Positions 17,601-24,686 of a stretch of DNA of 41,167 bases are shown here, piece by piece (within the stretch, counting starts at the first letter, position 1; each line of letters opens with the position of its first letter). The translations under genes and the position numbers were made by a program. Source of the DNA: Desulfarculaceae bacterium (GTDB lineage Bacteria > Desulfobacterota > Desulfarculia > Desulfarculales > Desulfarculaceae). The notes beneath the pieces are model-generated. The model did not search any database. It had not been told where the DNA came from and saw only the letters and a program-made list of their open reading frames with translations. The stretch spans positions 1 through 41,167 of the forward strand of contig JAIPDO010000034.1 of assembly GCA_021737645.1 (NCBI GenBank), in the 5' to 3' direction.

Positions 17601-18144
17601 CCACCCCCGCCACCACCAAAAGCTTTTTCTCCGCCTTGGCGTCGGGATCGCTCTCGTCGATGGTGTCACGGATCAGACGGGCCAGCAGGACTATGGTTAC
17701 GACCAGGCTGTAGGCCAAAAAGGACTGGAACCAGAGGTTGAAATGGCTGGCCCCGTAGGGCACGCCGTACAGGCGCACTCCTATCCACTGGGGTTCCAGC
17801 AGCGCGGCCAGATAAAAGCACATGGGCAGGCCGTAGAGCCACGCCCGGTCGCGCCAGCTCACCGGCCGGATTAGCACCAGGATCACCTCGCCGATGAAGC
17901 CGATGGGCAACAGGAAAAGAAAGCTCAGCCAGCGGTAGAGCTGAAACACCGTGGCCGGGGCGAAGGTGATGGCTGAAAAGCTGATGAATACGTCGAAAAA
18001 GGCCCAGACCACCGACCAGATCAGCCAGCGCTGGATAGTGCCGGTGCGGGGATTTTCCGGGGCGTGGCGGCCCAGATAGATAATCAGGGCAAGGCCGTAG
18101 CCCATGGTGAAGGCAAGGTTGCCCAGATAGTAAGTTTCGAACAT
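14611..18144 (-). CDS. Hybrid sensor histidine kinase (7TM-PAS-PAS-GAF-PAS-HisKA-HATPase-REC)
   Basis: 1177 residues. Residues 1-225 hold about seven membrane helices, a 7TM-type input module. PAS domains follow at about 235-345 and 355-475, a GAF domain at about 490-650, and a third PAS at about 660-780. The kinase core has HisKA with phospho-His H806 (SGIAHDFNNIL), the N box NLATNARDAM, the G1 box DQGQGMD and the G2 box GTGLGL. A receiver domain (about 1047-1165) carries the acidic pair DDEE, phospho-acceptor D1099 and K1149. The attached receiver means phosphate may be passed to an unlinked phosphotransfer protein, or the receiver may gate the kinase. No response regulator is adjacent. It is convergent with pspABC. 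The signal is unknown; membrane or redox state are possibilities. Confidence 0.92.
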   Translation of the reverse strand: MFETYYLGNLAFTMGYGLALIIYLGRHAPENPRTGTIQRWLIWSVVWAFFDVFISFSAITFAPATVFQLYRWLSFLFLLPIGFIGEVILVLIRPVSWRDRAWLYGLPMCFYLAALLEPQWIGVRLYGVPYGASHFNLWFQSFLAYSLVVTIVLLARLIRDTIDESDPDAKAEKKLLVVAGVVTMLFQALAQGLMALEGSRIPAFANLAVTPFAVAIYWGASRYGKVVSPRTLYQATVQAVPVGLAHLQAQRIAWANQTLAVLLGYNHPVALYGLKVKELFRPFLVGPRAARRFLDELNSGRVQGEEVVITDSQQKQVPVLISSSPVERGDPSRGVLLVASDLTHLKSVQSRLQHSEARYRNLVEQATELIAVLQDRVCVFANSAVRDVLGWEPEEVVGREPEMFVHPEDISLLMEAYERRISGQSQAEMLPYRIFTKDGRLKWMELATRVVDWEGRPALQVFFRDITERKKAEEERSERLNRVERQQEAILEVAGTAPLVEGDFQGAARRITELCAQALEVDRAAIWLFNPNSTSLVTSDLYDAESAQHQSGEDFLVADCPGFITALEAERAVDAGDVYLDARVAELRFFYMEPNNVGALLGSAVRLRGRMVGMVCLEHTSGAHSWSEDELAFVGGVADQVAQALTNAERKRAQAALQESEERFRHLFDSISDLIYTHDEKGRLLSVNQAVVRLLGYSREELLGRPMSDFMSTRARQAFGSEYLHQLRQHGQSEGVAVLVAKDQSLHSVEYRNLLVAKDGVPYVSGSGREITQRLAAERELKQLQERLIQAQKMEAVGNLASGIAHDFNNILQGVSGYVQLLSQKPQADPVSRKYLNEVDSAVGRAAELVRRLLTFGRKAEAELRPVDLNREVAQAIRILERTIPKMIMIELELAPELMAISGDPNQLEQVLMNLATNARDAMPQGGVLTIATSDVDLDDEFCRTRPGLEPGAYVCLEVRDQGQGMDKETVSHVFEPFYTTKEVGAGTGLGLFTVYGIVESHGGYISCDSAPGEGTAFTIYLPAREEKAAVMVPRAPDAEPVKGGRETILLVDDEEAILEVVRDVLEQHGYSVFTADSGEGALELFGREAGKVDLVVLDLGMPGMGGDRCLELLLEQAPEVNVVVATGYAGSDKRSAILAAGARGFISKPYRLDSLLRTVRQILDRPQGEPVGEEGE

Positions 18145-18262
18145 CGGCTATCCCGTGCAGGCGGGTGGTACCGGATACCCGGGCGAGGCTGGCTCCCTGG
18201 AGGGGAACGGACCGTTTCTTACCAAATCTTCACCACAGGGCAGGCTAAAATTTCGCCAAAAG

Positions 18263-18291
18263 ATATTAGCAGGAACCAACCTGGGGGTAAA
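18263..18291 (-). promoter_or_regulatory. Candidate promoter for the hybrid kinase gene
   Basis: On the minus strand TTTACC (18286-18291) is followed after 17 nt by TAATAT (18263-18268). It would give a leader of about 110 nt to the kinase ATG. The rest of the 18145-18420 gap shows only short GC stems. Confidence 0.35.
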
Positions 18292-18365
18292 GCCGCATGG
18301 TTGGTCAAAGCAATCTCCATGGAAAAATCCGTCAATTCTTGGCCTGGAGCGGCAAAACGAGGAGA

Positions 18366-18383
18366 GCCGGGGCCTTGCCCGGC
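18366..18383 (-). terminator. Candidate terminator after iorB
   Basis: GCCGGG (18366-18371) and CCCGGC (18378-18383) form a 6 bp GC stem with a 6-nt loop, about 38 nt downstream of the iorB stop. On the minus strand the 3' side reads TCTCCTCGTTTTG, a weak U-tract. Confidence 0.4.
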
Positions 18384-18420
18384 CCATGGCATCCCCCCAC
18401 TACCGCGGTCCCGGCCACGC

Positions 18421-18987
18421 TCAAACCTGGGCGGCGGCCTCGGCCCCCAGTCCCAGCAGCTTTTGGTTGGCCTGGGCCCTGGTTGCAGGCTGCCCCAGGC
18501 ATATGGCCCGCTCCAGCTCCGCCAGCCCCACCGGCAGGGCTCCCACGGCCGCCGCCGCTCCCAAGAGCACCACGTTGGCCCCCTTGGCCGTGCCCGCCTG
18601 ACCGGCCAACTCCGTGGCCGGCACGGTGAGCACCTGGGCCCCGAAGGAGGCCAGGGCCTTCTTGGCCTTGGGCGAAAGGAAATCCAGGTCCGGGGCGTTG
18701 ACCACCAGATGCCCCTTGGGGGCCAGGTAGTTCAGGTTGCGCACCGCCTCGCCGGGGTCCAGGGCCAACAGCAGATCGGCCTGGCCGGGGCTGACCAGCG
18801 GGCCGCTGAAGGGCCCGGCCTTCAGGTGGCTGACCACCGCGCCACCCCGCTGGGCCATTCCGTGCACCTCGCTTATGAGAATGGCACCCGCTATGGGCTC
18901 CACCGCCGAAGCCAGGGCCCGGCTGACGAACAGCACTCCCTGGCCGCCCACTCCGGCCACCACCGCCTGCCACTTGAGCCGGCTCAT
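18421..18987 (-). CDS. iorB: Indolepyruvate:ferredoxin oxidoreductase beta subunit
   Basis: 188 residues. The ATG at 18987 overlaps the iorA stop as ATGA, and GGAG precedes it. It is a gamma-type pyruvate:ferredoxin oxidoreductase domain: VVAGVGGQGVLFVSRALASA near the start, then SEVHGMAQRGGAVVSHLKAG, both IorB hallmarks. The subunit pairs with IorA to decarboxylate aryl-pyruvates (indolepyruvate, phenylpyruvate, 4-hydroxyphenylpyruvate) to the aryl-acetyl-CoA, reducing ferredoxin. At 188 residues it is of normal length for IorB. An open frame continues upstream into iorA, but that part is out of register with any homologous sequence. Confidence 0.92.
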   Translation of the reverse strand: MSRLKWQAVVAGVGGQGVLFVSRALASAVEPIAGAILISEVHGMAQRGGAVVSHLKAGPFSGPLVSPGQADLLLALDPGEAVRNLNYLAPKGHLVVNAPDLDFLSPKAKKALASFGAQVLTVPATELAGQAGTAKGANVVLLGAAAAVGALPVGLAELERAICLGQPATRAQANQKLLGLGAEAAAQV

Positions 18988-21068
18988 TTTTGCTCCTCCA
19001 ACGGGGCGATGGCTCCGTGGGCGCAGACCTCGGCGCACAGGCCGCAGTCCACGCACCAGCCCCGGTCGATGCTGATATATCCCTCGGCGTCCTTGGCCAG
19101 GGCGGGACAGGCGAACCAGGTGCTGCACAACCCGCAGGCCACGCAGGCCCCGGCGGGTTCCAGCACCATGGTGCCGGTGGGGCATACCTGGGCGCACAGG
19201 CGGCAGCCGGTGCACTTGGCCTTGTCCACCTTGATCCGCCCCTTGCCGGTGCGGCTCAGAGCTCCCACCGGGCAAACGGCCACGCAGCGGCCGCAATCGG
19301 CGCAGGGGTTGTCCTTGGGCCGGAAGCTGGTGGTCACCGGCGCGGCCTGGCCCATCACCTCCACCTTGCAGGGGTTGGCCACCGCGTCCTTGGGGCGCTG
19401 GGCGGCGCAGGCATGGCGGGCGATAATCACCGCCACCGAACCCTCGGGACTCTTGCACCAGCGCCAGGCCTTTTTCAGGGTCTTTTGCAGGTCGCCCATG
19501 TGGTAGGGGTCCAGCTCGGTGAGCCAGCGCACCCCGCAGCCCTCCACCAGCTTGGTTATGTCCACCGCCTGTCCGGGGTGGCCGTCGGCGGTTAGCCCGC
19601 TCTCGGGGGTGGGCTGCATGCCGGTCATGGAGGTGGTCTCGTTGTCCAGGATCACCAGGACGAAGCGCGAGCCGTTGTACACCGCGTTGACCAGGCCGGT
19701 GATGCCCGAGTGAAAGAAGGTGCTGTCACCGATGGTGGCCACCACCGGGGTTTCGTCCTTTTTCTGGTTCAGGCTGCGGCTGAGGGCCGAGGCGAAGGTC
19801 ACCGCCGCGCCCATGTCGTGGCAGGTGTCCACCGCGCCCTGGTTCATGCCCAGGGTGTAGCAGCCGATGTCGCTGGGGTACACCCCGGTGGGGAGCGCCC
19901 GGCGCAGGCTGTAGAACACCGCGCGGTGGGAGCAGCCGGGGCACAGGTTGGGGCGGCGCATGGGCGGCTGGTCGGGCACGGTCAAGACCTTGCCCCGTGG
20001 CCGGGGCGCCTTGAGCTTGGCCTCGCCCAGGGCCCGCTCCAAAACCTCGCCCAGCACCTCGGGGGTAAGCTCCCCAGCGCTGGGCACGTGGCCCGAGCCC
20101 CGGCCCCAGAGCTGGTCCCGCTGGGGGGCCAGAAGCTCCAACACCGGCTCGGTCTCTTCCAAGACCAGCACCTTGCGGCAGCCCGCGATCAGCTCGCTCA
20201 CCGGCTGGGTGGGCAGGGGATAGGGCGCGGCGGTTTGCAGGAAGGGAATTTTGCCCTCCTCCACCGGCAGGCCCATCTCGGCCAATACGTCACGGGCCAG
20301 GGCGGCGGAAACGCCAGACGCCAGGATGCCCAGGGGAGCCCGGGGCCGAACAGGAGCGTGCCACTTGTTCAGGCTCTTGCTCTTGCTCAGGTAATCCTGA
20401 ATCTTGGCCAGTTTGGCGTTCAGGGCGTGGTGCAGGGCCAGGCGCATCTTGGGGATGGCCGCCCAGCGGAAGGGGTCGCGCTGGAAAACCGGGGCGCGCT
20501 CCAGCTCCTTGGGCTCGCGCAGGTTCAGGTTTTGCCGGCCGTGGCACACCCGGAGGGTGGGCCGGATCATCACCGGAATCTGGAAGCGCTCGCTGAGCGC
20601 AAAGGCCGGGCCCACCAGATCCCTGGCCATGGCCGGGCTGTCGGGGTCAAAGACCGGCAGCTTGGCGAAGTGGGCCAGCAGGCGGCTGTCCTGCTCGGTC
20701 TGGGATGAGTGGGGGCCGGGGTCGTCGGCGCTGATCAGTATCATGCCCCCGATCACCCCGATGTAGGCCGCGCTCATCACCGGGTCCAGGGCCACGTTTA
20801 GCCCCACCATCTTCATGGCCACGGCCGAACGCTGGCCGGTGTAGGCGGAAGACAGGGCCACCTCCACCGCCACCTTCTCGTTCACCGACCACTCGCAGTA
20901 GGGCGGGTGCTTCATTTCGGCCCCATAGTGGACCACCGAGGGCAATATCTCGCTGCTGGGGGTGCCGGGATAGGCGGTCATCACCGCCACCCCGTTCTCC
21001 ACCAAACCCCGACCCAGGGCCTGGTTGCCCATTAATATCTCTTTGCGAATCTTGGCTTTGGGACTCAC
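18984..21068 (-). CDS. iorA: Indolepyruvate:ferredoxin oxidoreductase alpha subunit with extra ferredoxin motifs
   Basis: 694 residues from GTG 21068 (AGGA 6 nt upstream). The N-terminal pyrimidine-binding region has AYPGTPSSEI and EWSVNEKVA. The CPGC motif is at 376-379. The thiamine-diphosphate site runs from GDSTFFHSG (447) to DNETTS (475). The C-terminus has four cysteine motifs: C589xxCxxCxxxCP and C619xxCxxCxxxCP, then C642xxCxxCx5CP and C672xxCxxCxxxC. The last two are the normal IorA pair; the first two look like an inserted 2[4Fe-4S] ferredoxin and explain the extra length. The product is the catalytic subunit of 2-oxoacid decarboxylation, making arylacetyl-CoA. It is coupled to iorB. 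A terminator-like hairpin lies just upstream, so iorAB may be partly independent of the liv genes. Confidence 0.92.
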   Translation of the reverse strand: MSPKAKIRKEILMGNQALGRGLVENGVAVMTAYPGTPSSEILPSVVHYGAEMKHPPYCEWSVNEKVAVEVALSSAYTGQRSAVAMKMVGLNVALDPVMSAAYIGVIGGMILISADDPGPHSSQTEQDSRLLAHFAKLPVFDPDSPAMARDLVGPAFALSERFQIPVMIRPTLRVCHGRQNLNLREPKELERAPVFQRDPFRWAAIPKMRLALHHALNAKLAKIQDYLSKSKSLNKWHAPVRPRAPLGILASGVSAALARDVLAEMGLPVEEGKIPFLQTAAPYPLPTQPVSELIAGCRKVLVLEETEPVLELLAPQRDQLWGRGSGHVPSAGELTPEVLGEVLERALGEAKLKAPRPRGKVLTVPDQPPMRRPNLCPGCSHRAVFYSLRRALPTGVYPSDIGCYTLGMNQGAVDTCHDMGAAVTFASALSRSLNQKKDETPVVATIGDSTFFHSGITGLVNAVYNGSRFVLVILDNETTSMTGMQPTPESGLTADGHPGQAVDITKLVEGCGVRWLTELDPYHMGDLQKTLKKAWRWCKSPEGSVAVIIARHACAAQRPKDAVANPCKVEVMGQAAPVTTSFRPKDNPCADCGRCVAVCPVGALSRTGKGRIKVDKAKCTGCRLCAQVCPTGTMVLEPAGACVACGLCSTWFACPALAKDAEGYISIDRGWCVDCGLCAEVCAHGAIAPLEEQK

Positions 21069-21103
21069 GCGTATCCTCGCTGAGTGGTTTTGTATGCAAG
21101 GCC

Positions 21104-21130
21104 CATAAAATAACCCGGCGCGGGGCCGGG
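21104..21130 (-). terminator. Intrinsic terminator between the adenylate cyclase gene and iorA
   Basis: CCCGGC (21114-21119) and GCCGGG (21125-21130) form a stem with a 5-nt loop. On the minus strand it is followed by TTATTTTATG. It lies 22 nt after the cyclase stop and before iorA, so transcription from livH may end or be reduced here. Confidence 0.6.
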
Positions 21131-21151
21131 CGCAAGGGAACTGGTTCCGGG

Positions 21152-23323
21152 CTATTTACTGGTATACACCGCCGAGCCGTCCCAGTCCGGGGGCGGCGGG
21201 TCGGCGGCAAAGGCGGCGCTGCGCTGGGCCAGGACCTGGGCCGCTTGGTCCTGGGGCCACTCTGCGGCCAGGGCCGCGAAGGCTTCCACCGCCCCGGCCC
21301 AATCCCGGCTTTGATACAGGGCGAAGGCCGCCTCCCAGCGGCCACAGTAGCCCAGGGTCGCCGGGTCCGGGGCCAGCTCCGGGGCTTCGCCCAACAGGCC
21401 CACCAGCTCGTAAATCAGGGTGGGCTCGCTGGTGCCCTTGGGCTCCACCTGGTCCAGGGTGCGCCACACGAAGCCCTCCCCGGCAGCGGCCCGGGTGGCC
21501 CCGCTGGCCAAAATCTGGGTGCCATAGACCTTGTTTAGCCCTTCCAGGCGCGAGGCCAGGTTCACCGCCGCACCCAGGGCGGTGTAGTCCATGCGCTGGG
21601 CCGCGCCCACGTTGCCCACGATAACCTCGCCGGTGTGCAGGCCCAGGCGGGTGTGCATGATGGGCTGGCCCGCCTGTTGCCAGGCCAGGTCCATGCTCTG
21701 GCTGCGCGCCCGGCACATCAGGGCTGCCCGGCAGGCGCGGGCCGCGTGCTCCGGGTCTTCCAGGGGCGCGTTCCAAAAGGCCATGATGGCGTCGCCGATG
21801 AACTTGTCTATGGTGCCCTGGTTGGCCTGGATTTCGTCGCACAGGCCGGAGAAGTACTCCGAGGCCTTGAGCATAAGCGCCTCAGGGTCCATGTGCTCGG
21901 CCATGTCGGTGAAACCCTGCACGTCGGTGAACATCAGGGTGAGCACCCGCTTCTCGCCGCCCAGGCCCTGCTCCTTGCCCGAGGCCACCAATTGGCGCAC
22001 CAGGTCCACCGGCACGTAGCGGGAAAAGGTGCGCAAGGTGGTCTTCATGGTGGCCACGCTCTGGGTGAGGCGATGTATCTCGTTGATGTGGGAGTCTATA
22101 AGCGGCGTGGGCTCCAGTTGCAGGTTGCGCACCGCCTTGGTTTCGTCCACCACCTGGCCCAGGGGCCGGGAGATGCGCCGGGCCACGATCACCACCAAGG
22201 GGACGGCGGCCAGCATGATGAGCAGGGAGATGAGCAGGGAGCGCAGGTTGCTCTGGATGATAGGGCCGATCAACTCATCCAGGGGGGTGAGCACGGCCAC
22301 GTAGGCGAAGCGATTCTGGAAATCCCGGATGCGCTCCACCCCGGCGGCGTACTCGCGGCCCTTTACCGCGAAGTTGACGAGCTGCTCCTTGGCCTGGGGC
22401 TCGAAAAGGCGGCTCAGCTCGGCCAGCAGGGGATCGCCCAGGTTGTCCAGGGTGGCCAGGGCCAGCACCTGTTTGCCGTCCTTTAGCGAAACCTTGGCAA
22501 TCGCCTTGGCCTGGGGATAGGCCACCAGGCGCTTTTGGCTGTCGAACACCACTGTAAGGCCCGAGGGGCAGGCCTTGTGCGAGGCCGCGAAGCTGCACAG
22601 GGTGCCGGCGGAAACATCCAGGCCCAGCACCCCGCCGCCTGGGGCCGGGGCGAAGCGGTAGGCCAGGGTCATGCCCGGCTCGCGCAGGGTGTTGAAAATA
22701 TAATAATCGCTGCCGTACACCCGGCCCACCTCCTGGGCCAGCTTGTACCAGGGCCGCTTACGGGGGTCGTAGGCCGGTGCGCTCAGGCTCCAGGTGGAAA
22801 GCTCCTTCTGTTGCCCATCCAAAAATCTCCAGGTCATCAGCTTGGGGCCGCCCGGCCTCTGGACTATGCCGCGCACCCCGTAAAGGGCCTTCGGCGGGGC
22901 CTGGATCTCCTCCAGGGACTGGGGCGGCATGTTATCCAAGCGCACCACCTGAAAAAAGCGGCCGTCGTCATAGCCCAAATATATGCCGGAAAACTGGGGG
23001 TGAGTTACCAGGGCCTTGACGAACAGGCCTTGCAGGGCGTGGCCCTCTCCGGCGGGGGGCTGGTTGATGCCAGGATGCTCGGAGGTGAGCACCAAAAAGG
23101 AGCGGGCCTTGCCGAAGAACTGGGTCAGCTGGCCGGTGAACTGGCCCACGATGTCGTGCATCAGCCTGCGGGAGGACATCATGGCCCGTTCGCTGCTGGT
23201 GGCGTAGTTGTACCAGGTGATGCCCCCGGCCACGGCGATCATGAGCAGCAGGAATATGGTGAGGATGTTCAGGTACAGGGGGTAGCGGCGACGGCGCTTG
23301 GGGGGAGCAACGTTGGGAGCCAT
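21152..23323 (-). CDS. Class III adenylate cyclase with extracytoplasmic Cache sensor
   Basis: 723 residues from ATG 23323 (AGAGG 5 nt upstream; GTG 23329 is less well placed). A membrane helix at about 17-40, a periplasmic Cache region about 45-350 (IYLGYDDGRFFQVVRL, RKRPWYKLA), a second membrane helix about 360-382, then a HAMP-like linker and a cyclase catalytic domain about 455-640. Metal aspartates are D467 and D511, base-recognition residues K507 and D579, transition-state residues N588 and R592. Lys plus Asp indicate ATP rather than GTP. All catalytic residues are present in one chain, so a homodimer should be active. The tail (about 655-710) is helical and repeat-like. It sits inside the amino-acid transport run, between livK and iorA, so the Cache domain may sense the same ligands (inference). 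Confidence 0.9.
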   Translation of the reverse strand: MAPNVAPPKRRRRYPLYLNILTIFLLLMIAVAGGITWYNYATSSERAMMSSRRLMHDIVGQFTGQLTQFFGKARSFLVLTSEHPGINQPPAGEGHALQGLFVKALVTHPQFSGIYLGYDDGRFFQVVRLDNMPPQSLEEIQAPPKALYGVRGIVQRPGGPKLMTWRFLDGQQKELSTWSLSAPAYDPRKRPWYKLAQEVGRVYGSDYYIFNTLREPGMTLAYRFAPAPGGGVLGLDVSAGTLCSFAASHKACPSGLTVVFDSQKRLVAYPQAKAIAKVSLKDGKQVLALATLDNLGDPLLAELSRLFEPQAKEQLVNFAVKGREYAAGVERIRDFQNRFAYVAVLTPLDELIGPIIQSNLRSLLISLLIMLAAVPLVVIVARRISRPLGQVVDETKAVRNLQLEPTPLIDSHINEIHRLTQSVATMKTTLRTFSRYVPVDLVRQLVASGKEQGLGGEKRVLTLMFTDVQGFTDMAEHMDPEALMLKASEYFSGLCDEIQANQGTIDKFIGDAIMAFWNAPLEDPEHAARACRAALMCRARSQSMDLAWQQAGQPIMHTRLGLHTGEVIVGNVGAAQRMDYTALGAAVNLASRLEGLNKVYGTQILASGATRAAAGEGFVWRTLDQVEPKGTSEPTLIYELVGLLGEAPELAPDPATLGYCGRWEAAFALYQSRDWAGAVEAFAALAAEWPQDQAAQVLAQRSAAFAADPPPPDWDGSAVYTSK

Positions 23324-23395
23324 GGACACCTCTCAGTAACGGCCATGGCCCAAGAGTACCCCGGCACGGGAGCAGCGGGCAAGCGCCCCAATGAT

Positions 23396-23426
23396 GCGCG
23401 GCGCGGGGAGGCTCCCCGCGCCGCGC
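23396..23426 (-). other. Very stable 14 bp hairpin downstream of livK
   Basis: Arms 23396-23409 and 23413-23426 are perfectly complementary, almost all G-C, with a 3-nt loop, 9 nt after the livK stop. No U-tract follows on the minus strand. It is likely a 3'-end stabiliser or an attenuator that keeps livK mRNA more abundant than the downstream cyclase mRNA. Confidence 0.55.
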
Positions 23427-23435
23427 TGGCGTCAC

Positions 23436-24632
23436 TTACTTGGCCGGGACGTACTTGCCGTCCTTTACCTGAATCATGACCATGGAGTCCTCGCCCAGGC
23501 CGTTGTGGTCCTTGGGGCTCAGGTTGTACACCCCGCTGACCCCCACGTAATTTTTGGTGCTCTCCAGGGCGTCGCGCACCTTGGCCGGGTCGGTGCCCGC
23601 CTTTTGCATGGCGCCCGCCAGCAGATACACCGCGTCCCAGGCATAGCCGGAGTGGGTGTTGATGGGATAGAGCTTGTTGTACTTGTAAACGTCGTTGTAC
23701 AGATGCACGAACTCGGCGATCACCTTCTTCTGGGGGTCGCTGTCCGGCAGGCTCTCCCAAACCATGAGCTTGGTGGCGGGCATCAGGTCGCCCTCGGCCG
23801 CCGCTCCGGCCAGCTGCACGTACTTGGGGCCGGGCACGCCGTGGCACTGCACCAGGGGGGCCTTCATGCCCAGAGCGTGGTGGTTCTTGGACACGATGGC
23901 CGCGGCCGGGCCGATAGTCCAGCAGACCACGGCCTGGGGCTTGGCGGCGGCCAGCTTGGTGAGCTGGCTCTTCATGTCCACGTCCTTGGGGTTGAACTGC
24001 TCGGCGCCCACCACGGTGATGCCGTATTTGGGGGCCAGCTTGCCGATCCAGCGGGACCCGTCCCGGCCAAAGCCGTCGCTGGCGCTCAACAGGGCGATCT
24101 TGGTGAGGTTATGGGCCTTGAGGTATCCCAGCACCTTCTTGACCGCGATGGAGGAACGCTGCGGGGCCTTGAACACCCAGTAAGCGGTGCCGAAGTTCAT
24201 TTTGCCGATCTTGCCTTCCATGATCACCGGGTCGCCGCCCACGGTCATCACGGTGGGCATCTTGGCCGCCTCCACCTGCTTTTTGACGGCCATGCCGGTG
24301 CCGGTGCGGGTGGGGCCGACCACGGCGACCACCTTGTCCACGTTCACGAACTTCTTGAAAGCCATCACCGCCTTGGTGGGCGCGCCCTCGGTGTTGGCCA
24401 GGATCAGCTCGATGGGGCGCCCCTGGATACCGCCCTCCTTGTTGATCTTGTCCACCACCATCAGGGCCACCAGCTTGGTGGGCGCGCCGATGGAGGCCGC
24501 CGGGCCGCTCAGGGCGAAAAAGGCCCCGATCTTCACCGGCTCTTTTTTGTCGGCCGCAACCGCCGGGGCGGCCAGGGCCAGGGCCAAAAGCAGGCACAGG
24601 GCCGCCACGGCCAAAACCTTAAACCTTTTCAT
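23436..24632 (-). CDS. livK: Branched-chain/aromatic amino-acid ABC transporter, periplasmic binding protein
   Basis: 398 residues. The signal peptide is MKRFKVLAVAALCLLLALALAAPAVAA; no lipobox Cys is seen, so the protein is free in the periplasm. The mature part is a Peripla_BP_6 (type I) fold: PVKIGAFFALSGPAASIGAPTKL at the start, then DKINKEGGIQGRPIELILANTEG and VVGPTRTGTG. The family binds branched-chain or aromatic amino acids, amides or aromatic acids; specificity cannot be read here. GGAGG lies 7 nt before the ATG. It is unusual in lying after paaK, away from livHMGF. A strong hairpin follows it. Confidence 0.9.
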   Translation of the reverse strand: MKRFKVLAVAALCLLLALALAAPAVAADKKEPVKIGAFFALSGPAASIGAPTKLVALMVVDKINKEGGIQGRPIELILANTEGAPTKAVMAFKKFVNVDKVVAVVGPTRTGTGMAVKKQVEAAKMPTVMTVGGDPVIMEGKIGKMNFGTAYWVFKAPQRSSIAVKKVLGYLKAHNLTKIALLSASDGFGRDGSRWIGKLAPKYGITVVGAEQFNPKDVDMKSQLTKLAAAKPQAVVCWTIGPAAAIVSKNHHALGMKAPLVQCHGVPGPKYVQLAGAAAEGDLMPATKLMVWESLPDSDPQKKVIAEFVHLYNDVYKYNKLYPINTHSGYAWDAVYLLAGAMQKAGTDPAKVRDALESTKNYVGVSGVYNLSPKDHNGLGEDSMVMIQVKDGKYVPAK

Positions 24633-24686
24633 CGATCATCCTCCCTTTCGCGGCCGTCCCCCCTCCCCGGAGGCCCGGCCCCTGAT

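Noticed and set aside
18988-19458. Upstream extension of the iorB frame
   Set aside because: The open frame continues, but the text before MSRLKWQAVVAGVGGQG has no match, whereas ATG 18987 overlaps the iorA stop in the usual way.
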